Source: an uncultured Myxococcales bacterium (GTDB lineage: Bacteria > Myxococcota_A > UBA9042). Taken from it: DNA of 5,611 nucleotides. The notes under the pieces are model-generated. The model did no database searches, was not told where the DNA came from, and saw nothing but the letters and a program-made list of their open reading frames with translations. The position numbers and the translations under genes are program-made. Position 1 is the first letter of the stretch. Every line of letters begins with the position of its first letter. Below, one piece after another: positions 1-5,295 of the stretch. Location of the stretch: positions 1 to 5,611 of the forward strand of contig CALGHC010000778.1 in assembly GCA_937915965.1 (NCBI GenBank), written 5' to 3'.

Positions 1-33
1 TGGCGGCGGTGGCGGCGGTGGCGGCGGTGGCGG
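1..33. repeat. 9-bp tandem repeat (TGGCGGCGG)
   Basis: Three perfect 9-bp units lie at 1-9, 10-18 and 19-27, followed by six bases of a fourth at 28-33. The array may continue beyond the left edge. Read on the minus strand it encodes Ala-Ala-Thr units in the linker of the putative lipoprotein. The unit is a multiple of three, so copy-number changes would keep the frame. Confidence 0.85.
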
Positions 34-256
34 CTGGGTCGGCCGGTGCAGCGGGCGGTACCACCAACGGCGCCGCGATCTTCTCGACGACCCCGGGAGT
101 CGCAGGCGTCGCGGGCGTCGCCGGCTGGCCAGCGGCCGGCTTGGCGTCGTCTCGGACCTGGTCGTCGCCGCCACCGCATGCAGCACACAACGCCAGCGCC
201 ACCGTCGCCACCAGCGCCCCGGTTCGCCAACCAGACCCCATCGGTTTGCCACTCAT
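1..256 (-). CDS. Putative lipoprotein, 5' part only (runs off left edge)
   Basis: This reading frame starts at ATG 256-254 on the minus strand and stays open for 85 codons to the window edge, so the C-terminal part is missing. The N-terminus has a short basic region (K4, R11), then a hydrophobic stretch of about 13 residues ending in LALCAAC. Cys27 is the likely lipidated cysteine, although CAAC is a loose lipobox because the -3 residue is Cys rather than Leu. After it come GGGDDQVRDD and a Pro/Ala/Thr-rich linker with PATPATPATP and, at the edge, ATAATAATAA. That pattern suits an envelope-anchored protein whose folded domain lies beyond the window. A purine-rich GGAGGGGG at 269-262 sits 5 bases before the start and supports it. 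A second in-frame ATG is at codon 6. The gene is divergent from the dehydratase operon. No function can be assigned from the linker alone. Confidence 0.72.
   Translation of the reverse strand, partial: MSGKPMGSGWRTGALVATVALALCAACGGGDDQVRDDAKPAAGQPATPATPATPGVVEKIAAPLVVPPAAPADPAATAATAATAA
95..121 (-). repeat. 9-bp repeat encoding (Ala-Thr-Pro)x3
   Basis: Three consecutive units on the minus strand read GCGACGCCC, GCGACGCCT and GCGACTCCC. They encode ATPATPATP in the flexible linker just after the lipoprotein signal region. Differences are confined to third codon positions, so the peptide repeat is kept while the DNA has drifted, as expected for a spacer under selection for composition. Confidence 0.7.
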
Positions 257-399
257 CTCTGCCCCCTCCGGGCTCTCGCCCGCCGTGTTTCGCGGCTGCA
301 GTCTCTCCCGGGTGGCGCGGCCCAGGCAAGGATTTCGCATCCACCGGTATGAAATCGTCCTGCCCGCGCCTGTCAGGGTCATCGAATCACCCGCCGACG

Positions 400-424
400 G
401 CGGCCCTGTTCGCCGAACGGCCGC
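400..424. promoter_or_regulatory. Interrupted palindrome, possible operator or leader hairpin
   Basis: The core GTTCG-C-CGAAC (408-418) is a perfect inverted repeat around one base. It is flanked by outer arms GCGGCC (400-405) and GGCCGC (419-424), which also pair, with two unpaired bases (CT, 406-407) on the left side. The total is 11 paired positions. It lies about 90 bases before the dehydratase start and about 145 bases from the lipoprotein start, so it could serve either gene as a regulator site or form a hairpin in a leader transcript. There is no T-run after it, so it is not a typical terminator. The role is inference; GC-rich DNA yields such palindromes by chance fairly often. Confidence 0.3.
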
Positions 425-498
425 AGCCCACAACGCGCAAACGACGAGCGTGAAGATCCGCCACTTGACGCATCGGTTGCGCCGTCTTCCATCCCAAC

Positions 499-507
499 GG
501 AGGAGGA
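499..507 (+). promoter_or_regulatory. Strong ribosome binding site that fixes the start at 513
   Basis: GGAGGAGGA contains a full AGGAGG (501-506) six bases before ATG 513. The same frame is open upstream as far as base 9, but the upstream part is Ala-rich, opposes the divergent lipoprotein gene and has no family similarity. The family-like sequence begins right after 513. This site therefore decides the start. Confidence 0.85.
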
Positions 508-512
508 ACCAG

Positions 513-1601
513 ATGCCAATCGAGATCCCCGATCGTCACGCGGCGATCGAGCGCGCCCGACAGTCCGGTCGCAAGATTGCAGCCGTGCTGCCCATCCACC
601 ACCCACGGGCCCTGCTCGAAGCGTTCGGCTTCCTGCCCGTCGAAGTCTGGGGACCACCGGGCCGCGATCTCACGTCTGGCGATGCCCACCTGCAGGTCTA
701 CACCTGCAGCATTGTGCGCTCGAGCCTCGCCTTCCTGCTCGACGGCGGTCTCGACAGCTGCGACCTGCTGGTGGTACCGCACGGCTGTGACTCGCTGCAG
801 GGGCTCGGCAGCCTGCTGATCGACTTGCTGCCCCACCGGCTGCCGGTGGTTCCGTTCTATCTTCCGCGCGGCGAGGCGGCCTCGGCCGTCGACTTCCTCG
901 CGGCCGAGCTGCGCGAGATGGCACAGCGCATCGCCGCGACTGGCGCGAAGATGCCCAACGACGACGCCCTGATGGCGGCCATCGAGGCGAACGAAGACGC
1001 AGATGAGCGCCTCGAGCGCCTGTGGACGGCGCGGGCGAGCCTGCCTTTCGACAACCGCACGTTCTACCGGGTGGTGCGCAGCCGTGAGTACCTCGCCGCC
1101 GCCGACTTCAGCCTCGTGGCCGACGCTGCCTTGGCTGCCTTGGCTGCAAAGGACGACCTTCCCGCTGGGGTTCCAGTCCTCCTCTCCGGTGTGGTGCCCG
1201 AGCCCATGGCGCTGCTCGACACCCTGACGTCCGCCGGAGCCCTGGTGGTCGCCGACGACACCCTGTGCTGCGGGCGCCGGATCTACCCACGCGGCCACAG
1301 CCCGCAGCCCTGGCGCAGGCTCGCAGAGCGGCTCCTCGCCGGTCCCGCGGACAGCACCCGCGGCTCGACCATCGACTCCCGCGCCGATCACCTCACCGCC
1401 CTCGCCGAGCGCTCGGGGGCACGGGTCGTGCTCTTCCATCTGGTCAAGTTCTGCGAGCCCGAGCTGTTCTACCTGCCGCGGCTGCGCGCCGCCCTCGAGC
1501 AGCGCGGACTGCGCCACCTCACCTTGGAGGTCGACCTCAGCGAGGGCATGGCGCACCAGGCCGTCACCCGCGTTGAGGCTCTCCTGGAGACCGTCTCATG
1601 A
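513..1601 (+). CDS. 2-hydroxyacyl-CoA dehydratase / benzoyl-CoA reductase family, smaller subunit (HgdB/BcrC-like)
   Basis: This 362-aa protein is a predicted iron-sulfur catalytic subunit, cytoplasmic, with no signal peptide or membrane segment. Family-like stretches are visible in order: LPIHHPRALLEAFGFLPVEVWG (residues 26-47, cited by position), TCSIVRS around Cys65, VVPHGCDSL around Cys92, a central helical region (about 125-215), VPVLLSG then VVADDTLCCGRR (220-256), and VKFCEPE around Cys314. It closes with EVDLSEG and VTRVEALLE, the usual family ending. Cys65, Cys92 and Cys314 are the best candidates for [4Fe-4S] ligands; Cys83, Cys252 and Cys253 are additional. Length matches the family's smaller subunits (roughly 360-390 aa). 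It is first of three coupled genes, and its TGA overlaps the next ATG. Family membership is secure. Whether it dehydrates a 2-hydroxyacyl-CoA or reduces another acyl-CoA is not decidable here. Confidence 0.9.
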   Translation: MPIEIPDRHAAIERARQSGRKIAAVLPIHHPRALLEAFGFLPVEVWGPPGRDLTSGDAHLQVYTCSIVRSSLAFLLDGGLDSCDLLVVPHGCDSLQGLGSLLIDLLPHRLPVVPFYLPRGEAASAVDFLAAELREMAQRIAATGAKMPNDDALMAAIEANEDADERLERLWTARASLPFDNRTFYRVVRSREYLAAADFSLVADAALAALAAKDDLPAGVPVLLSGVVPEPMALLDTLTSAGALVVADDTLCCGRRIYPRGHSPQPWRRLAERLLAGPADSTRGSTIDSRADHLTALAERSGARVVLFHLVKFCEPELFYLPRLRAALEQRGLRHLTLEVDLSEGMAHQAVTRVEALLETVS

Positions 1602-2923
1602 GTCTGGCCGCCGCCACCCGCTACCACGTCGGCTACACCGCGATCGGCCGCACACTGCTGCGAATCGAGCGGCTGCGGGCCGAACGAACCATGCGCCAGG
1701 GCGGGTGGTGGCGCGATGACGACCTCTCGCCCCCTCTTGGGACTTCGCCGCGACTCAAGGAGCTGATCAGCCGCCACTACCTCAAGGGGCGCTACGCCAG
1801 CGGCCACCGGCCGGTCGCGTGGGTCACCTCGGGGGCACCGGTCGAGTTCCTCGCCGCGCTCGACTACTTCCTCCTCTACCCCGAGAATCACGGCGCGGTA
1901 TGCGGAATCCGGCGCACCGCCGAGAAGATCTCGGGCCACGCCGAGGCCGCCGGCTACAGCCAGGACCTGTGCTCCTACGCGCGCACCGACATCGGCTCGG
2001 TGATCTCTGGCGAGACCCCGGTCGGCAGGCTGCCGCCGCCTGACCTGCTCGTCTGTTGCACCAACATCTGCCAGACGGTGCTGTACTGGTACCGCGTGCT
2101 GGCCGACCATTTCGGCGTCCCGCTCATCGTCATCGACACGCCCTTTGTCTACGACAAGGCCGGCGGGCACGCGCTGGCGTTCGTCGAAGCCCAGATCGAG
2201 ACGGCGATCGAGGTCGCAGAGCGGGTCGCCAAACGCGATCTCTCGATGAGCCGGTTGACCGAGGTGACTCGCTTGTCGCGTGACGCGATCGAGCTGTGGT
2301 CGCAGGTGCTCGCGCGCGGGCGGCGCAAGCCAGCGCCGATCACTGCCTTCGACGAGTTCATCCATATGGCCCCCATCGTCGAGATGCGCGGCGAGGCGTT
2401 TACCGTCGACTACTACCGGGCGCTCCTCGCGGAGCTCGACGACCGAATCGCGGCGGGCGTCGGCGCCCTGAAGAGCGAGCGGCGCCGCCTGGTCTGGGAC
2501 AACCTGCCGGTCTGGCACCGGCTGCGCTGGCTCTCCAAGCGCCTCGCGAGCCGCGGGGTCGCCCTGGTGGCGTCGACGTACACCAACGCCTGGGCCGAGC
2601 TGCGCGAGATGATCGATCCGGCCAATCCCCTGCGTTCGGCAGCACGGGCCTACATCCACCCCATCCTCAATCAGGGCACGGGCCACAAGCTCGACGTCAT
2701 GCGGCAGATGGCCCAGGACTACGAGGCCGATGGCGTGATCCTCCACTCTGATCGGTCCTGCAAACCGTATTCCATCGGTCAGATCGATCAGCGCGAGCGC
2801 CTCGGCAGGCTGGCGGGCGTTCCGGCGATGCTCCTCGACGCCGACCACAACGATCCGCGCAGCTTCTCTGAGGAGCAGGTCGCCAACCGGCTCGACGCGT
2901 TCCTGGAGATGATCGACGCATGA
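1598..2923 (+). CDS. 2-hydroxyacyl-CoA dehydratase / benzoyl-CoA reductase family, larger subunit (HgdA/BcrB-like)
   Basis: This 441-aa cytoplasmic protein should pair with the preceding subunit. Visible family signatures are YPENHGAVCG (residues 94-103), LCSYARTDIGS around Cys125, CCTNICQTVLYWY (153-165), GVPLIVIDTPF (173-183), a helical middle region (about 190-300), and GVILHSDRSCKPYS around Cys388. The end, LLDADHNDPRSFSEEQ then RLDAFLEMI, has the typical D-x-R-x-F-S and R-x-x-A-F-x-E form. Cys125, Cys158 (in TN-x-C followed by W) and Cys388 are the probable [4Fe-4S] ligands. Cys153-Cys154 form an extra pair beside Cys158. The length and the YPENH and TN-x-C motifs resemble BcrB- and HgdA-type subunits. 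The start ATG overlaps the previous stop in ATGA, and the end overlaps the activator start the same way, indicating translational coupling. Substrate unknown. Confidence 0.9.
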   Translation: MSLAAATRYHVGYTAIGRTLLRIERLRAERTMRQGGWWRDDDLSPPLGTSPRLKELISRHYLKGRYASGHRPVAWVTSGAPVEFLAALDYFLLYPENHGAVCGIRRTAEKISGHAEAAGYSQDLCSYARTDIGSVISGETPVGRLPPPDLLVCCTNICQTVLYWYRVLADHFGVPLIVIDTPFVYDKAGGHALAFVEAQIETAIEVAERVAKRDLSMSRLTEVTRLSRDAIELWSQVLARGRRKPAPITAFDEFIHMAPIVEMRGEAFTVDYYRALLAELDDRIAAGVGALKSERRRLVWDNLPVWHRLRWLSKRLASRGVALVASTYTNAWAELREMIDPANPLRSAARAYIHPILNQGTGHKLDVMRQMAQDYEADGVILHSDRSCKPYSIGQIDQRERLGRLAGVPAMLLDADHNDPRSFSEEQVANRLDAFLEMIDA

Positions 2924-3711
2924 CCAACGCATTCGCCGCCCTGGGAATCGACGCTGGCTCGACGACGACCAAGCTCGTCGCCGTCGACGCCGGCGGCGCC
3001 CTGGTCTGGCACCGCGTCGAGCCGACCGACCCGCGCATGGAGGCGCAGACCCGCCGACTAATCGACGACGCGCGGGCGAGCTCCAACGGCGACTCCAGCG
3101 GCGCTGCCCTGCCCCTGGTCGCGACGGGCTATGGCCGCAATCTGGTCGCCGGCGCCGACCGCAAGGTCACCGAGATCACCTGTCACGCCCGCGGGGTGTA
3201 TCGCAGGATCGGCCACGGCGGCACCCTGATCGACATCGGTGGCCAGGACAGCAAGGTGATCGTCATCGGCGCCAACGGCCGCGTCTTGCACTTCGCGATG
3301 AACGACAAGTGCGCCGCCGGCACCGGCCGCTTTCTCGAGGTCGTCGCGAGGCGCTTGAACATGGATCTCGACCAGTTCGCCGCCGAGGCCCTCTCAACAG
3401 CCGAAGAGGCACCGATCTCAAGCACCTGCACCGTCTTCGCCGAATCGGAGATCATCTCGCTGCTTGCCCACGGCCGGCCAGTCGAGCAGATCGTCCGCGG
3501 TCTGCACCGGTCCCTCGTGGGGCGCATCGCCGCGCTGGCTCGCACGGCCTCGGCCCAGCCGCCGCTGCTGCTCTCCGGCGGAGTCGCGCGCAGCGAGGCG
3601 GTGCGTCGTTTCTTGGGTGACGCGCTGGGCGGCGAAGTGCAGGTACCCGACTCGCCGCAGCTCATGGGAGCCTACGGCGCGGCGCTCCTGGCGCTTGATG
3701 GCAACGCCTGA
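2920..3711 (+). CDS. BadF/BcrA/HgdC-family ATPase activator (ATP-dependent electron donor to the dehydratase)
   Basis: This 263-aa protein belongs to the acetate kinase/Hsp70/actin-fold activators that bind one [4Fe-4S] cluster between two monomers and use ATP to drive an electron into the catalytic subunits. Visible features are the phosphate-binding loop GIDAGSTTTK (9-18), ATGYGRN (68-74), EITCHARG (85-92), a second nucleotide loop DIGGQDSKV (105-113), NDKCAAGTGRFLE with Cys131, SSTCTVFAESEIISLL with Cys170, and LLLSGGVA (216-223). Cys131 and Cys170 are the cluster ligands by position. Their 39-residue spacing equals that of Cys127/Cys166 in Acidaminococcus HgdC, as I remember it. The length matches single-gene homodimeric activators (about 255-270 aa), with no sign of a longer BcrA-type N-terminal region or a second activator gene. 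Its ATG overlaps the previous stop (ATGA). Identification is strong; the partner is very likely the two upstream subunits. Confidence 0.94.
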   Translation: MTNAFAALGIDAGSTTTKLVAVDAGGALVWHRVEPTDPRMEAQTRRLIDDARASSNGDSSGAALPLVATGYGRNLVAGADRKVTEITCHARGVYRRIGHGGTLIDIGGQDSKVIVIGANGRVLHFAMNDKCAAGTGRFLEVVARRLNMDLDQFAAEALSTAEEAPISSTCTVFAESEIISLLAHGRPVEQIVRGLHRSLVGRIAALARTASAQPPLLLSGGVARSEAVRRFLGDALGGEVQVPDSPQLMGAYGAALLALDGNA

Positions 3712-3765
3712 GCCATGGCGGTCGGCCGACAGCAGCGCTTGGACACCACCGATCGCCTCAGCTAG

Positions 3766-3807
3766 CCTCGCCGCAATTCGCAATTCGCGACTCGGGGCGC
3801 GGCGGGG
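3766..3807 (+). promoter_or_regulatory. Possible hairpin covering the FadL ribosome binding site
   Basis: CCTCGCCGC (3766-3774) can pair with GCGGCGGGG (3799-3807): nine pairs including one G-U, with a 24-base loop. The right arm contains GGCGGGG (3801-3807), the only plausible ribosome binding site for the starts at 3813 and 3816, so the fold would hide it. No T-run follows, which argues against a terminator. This is a structural inference from base pairing only. Confidence 0.3.
3773..3793. repeat. Three tandem heptamers (GCAATTC)
   Basis: GCAATTC occurs at 3773-3779 and 3780-3786, and a third copy, GCGACTC with two changes, is at 3787-3793. The patch is unusually AT-rich for this window and lies 20-40 bases before the FadL-like start. 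It could be a protein binding site, part of a promoter or a chance duplication. Confidence 0.4.
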
Positions 3808-3812
3808 TTGGG

Positions 3813-5294
3813 ATGATGCATCGCGATCCAAGGCACAGGGCCACCAGAAAAGCGGCGCGACCGCGCGTCGGCGTGTTCGCGCTGGTGGCGGCTGTAGCGT
3901 TTCTTCCCGCCTGGGCGACCGCGAACCCGCTGGACCTGTACGGCCTGGGCGCCCGAGGCACGGCCATGGGCGGCGCGATGTCGGCGCTGGCGTCCGACTA
4001 TTCCGCCCTGTACTACAACGTCGCTGGCATGGCCGGCGCAAAGTCCTCGCTGGGCATCGGCCTCACCCTCGGCCTCGACGATGTGCGCATCCGCCTCAAA
4101 CCGCGACCGCAGGGATACGATCTGGCCGATCTCGGTCCAGGTTCGGCGAGGGTCCCGACGAAATACCGCGTCAATCCACGCAGCAATACGGACGATCTGC
4201 CCGACACGTACGGCTTCCACATTGGCGCGACTGGCCGCCTTGGCTTCGACGAACTCCGAGTGGGCATCGCGGCGTGGCTGCCAATGAACGCTGTGGGTAC
4301 GCAGCGTTCACACTTCGCCGACGAGCGCGAACAGTACTTCGCCAACCAGCTTCACTTCGAGCTCATCGGCGAGCGCGCCCAGCAGCAGGTGATCGTCTTT
4401 GGGATCGCCTGGCAGGTGAACAAGTGGCTGTCATTGGGTGGGGGCTTCGACTTCCTGCCGTCCTCACGGACGGTCGCGCAGGTCTACCTCGACAACCCGA
4501 CGGATCAGAGTCACGTCCTGATGACAGTCGACAACGTCCAGCTCGGCAGCCTCGCCCCCCACGTGGGCGCGCGCATCGAGGCAGGCGAGGCGATGCGCAT
4601 CGCAGTGAGCTTCCGGGGCGCCAACCACTTCGGTCTCGATCTGGAGAACGCCGTGCAGGTGCGCGGTTTCCAGGAAACCGACGACAGCTACCCGGTCATT
4701 CAACACGTCGCCATCGCGGTACAGAGCACGCCGCCCGAGTACGTCTTGGGCGCGGCCTGGGAGGGTGACGTGCTGCAGGTTGGCCTCGACCTCGTCCACA
4801 TCCGCTGGAGCGAGTACCTCAACCACCAGGCGGAGCCCCAAAAGAACTGGGCGAACACCACGTCGATCCGGCTCGGTGGCGAGCTGCGCTCGTCAGCGGA
4901 ACAGGTCTGGCGAGCAGGCCTCTCTTGGGAGCCCACGCCGGTGCCGGAACAGACCGGCAGGACCAGCTACGTCGACAACGACCGCGTAAGCGCCTCTGTG
5001 GGGGGCGGTCACCAGATGCGGTTCTTTCAGCGCGACGTCGAGCTCGGCTGGTTTGTGCAGCTCCAGCAGCTCTTGCCGCGCGACACCAACAAGAAGCGCC
5101 TCGACGAACAGCCGCCGTGCGGACCCGGCGTCGATGTGGTCTGCGACGAGGTCGCTGACAACACCACCGACCCGGCCACCGGAGAGCCGATCGCGGCCTA
5201 CCAGGGGTTGCAGACGGGCAGCCCGGGCTTTCCCGGCTTCCAAAGCTACGGTCGGCTGATCGCCGTGGGTTTCGACCTCAAGTGGGCGTTCTGA
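3813..5294 (+). CDS. OMPP1/FadL/TodX-family outer-membrane transport protein
   Basis: This 493-aa predicted outer-membrane beta-barrel belongs to the family that lets long-chain fatty acids, aromatic hydrocarbons and other hydrophobic molecules cross the outer membrane. A signal peptide is clear: a basic N-terminus (R4 to R18), a hydrophobic core VGVFALVAAVAFLPAW (19-34) and a likely cut after ATA, between residues 37 and 38. The mature protein begins NPLDLYGLGARGTAMGG, then has ALASDYSALYYNVAGMAG (58-75), which matches the family's N-terminal D-x-x-A-x-x-Y-N-x-A-G motif. Alternating beta-strand patterns continue to the C-terminus, which ends VGFDLKWAF with the terminal Phe typical of barrel proteins. 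Cys436 and Cys444 lie in a loop near the end. Two adjacent ATGs (3813, 3816) are possible starts; the weak GGCGGGG is 5 or 8 bases away. Family is secure, substrate unknown. Confidence 0.9.
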   Translation: MMHRDPRHRATRKAARPRVGVFALVAAVAFLPAWATANPLDLYGLGARGTAMGGAMSALASDYSALYYNVAGMAGAKSSLGIGLTLGLDDVRIRLKPRPQGYDLADLGPGSARVPTKYRVNPRSNTDDLPDTYGFHIGATGRLGFDELRVGIAAWLPMNAVGTQRSHFADEREQYFANQLHFELIGERAQQQVIVFGIAWQVNKWLSLGGGFDFLPSSRTVAQVYLDNPTDQSHVLMTVDNVQLGSLAPHVGARIEAGEAMRIAVSFRGANHFGLDLENAVQVRGFQETDDSYPVIQHVAIAVQSTPPEYVLGAAWEGDVLQVGLDLVHIRWSEYLNHQAEPQKNWANTTSIRLGGELRSSAEQVWRAGLSWEPTPVPEQTGRTSYVDNDRVSASVGGGHQMRFFQRDVELGWFVQLQQLLPRDTNKKRLDEQPPCGPGVDVVCDEVADNTTDPATGEPIAAYQGLQTGSPGFPGFQSYGRLIAVGFDLKWAF

Positions 5295-5295
5295 G

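Larger units (their letters stand above)
257..512. other. Divergent intergenic region (256 bp)
   Basis: This is the space between the minus-strand lipoprotein start (256) and the dehydratase subunit start (513), so it should hold promoters for both directions. Each end carries a clear ribosome binding site: GGAGGGGG on minus at 269-262 and GGAGGAGGA on plus at 499-507. A palindrome lies at 400-424. A TTGACG at 465-470 resembles a -35 box, but the sequence 17 bases on is not a good -10, so I do not call a promoter. No RNA gene or terminator is visible. Confidence 0.6.
3712..3812. other. Intergenic gap between activator and FadL-like gene
   Basis: These 101 bases hold a 10-bp perfect palindrome GTCGGCCGAC (3721-3730), a heptamer repeat and a possible hairpin next to the following start. 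No T-tailed terminator is visible after the activator, so read-through into the FadL-like gene is possible. A separate promoter for that gene is equally possible; the patch at 3775-3786 is locally AT-rich. Confidence 0.5.

Noticed and set aside
349..453. Small plus-strand frame of 34 codons starting at ATG 349
   Set aside because: The nearest purine-rich sequence (AAGGA, 328-332) is too far from the start, the peptide is Pro/Arg-rich without any motif, and it lies in the promoter region.
465..493. TTGACG at 465-470 as a -35 promoter box
   Set aside because: The hexamer 17 bases on (TCCATC) is a poor -10, and such -35 matches arise by chance.
9..512. Open plus-strand extension upstream of the first dehydratase subunit
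   Set aside because: It is Ala-rich low-complexity sequence antisense to the divergent lipoprotein gene, has no ribosome binding site, and family-like protein begins only after ATG 513, which has a strong site.
387..1556. Minus-strand open frame of 389 codons opposite the smaller subunit
   Set aside because: Its composition reflects the antisense of the real gene; no domain, signal or ribosome binding site supports it.
1469..2932. Long minus-strand open frame of 487 codons opposite the larger subunit
   Set aside because: It is a typical antisense shadow in GC-rich coding DNA: no recognisable motif, and the plus strand encodes clear family proteins throughout.
3715..3765. 16-codon frame (starting MAVGRQQRLD) right after the activator, as a possible leader peptide
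   Set aside because: There is no ribosome binding site of its own, no run of regulatory codons and no terminator/antiterminator pair; too short to support.
3464..4768. Plus-strand open frame of 434 codons spanning the activator end and the FadL-like gene
   Set aside because: It is a shifted-frame shadow rich in Arg/Pro/Ser that crosses two well-supported genes.
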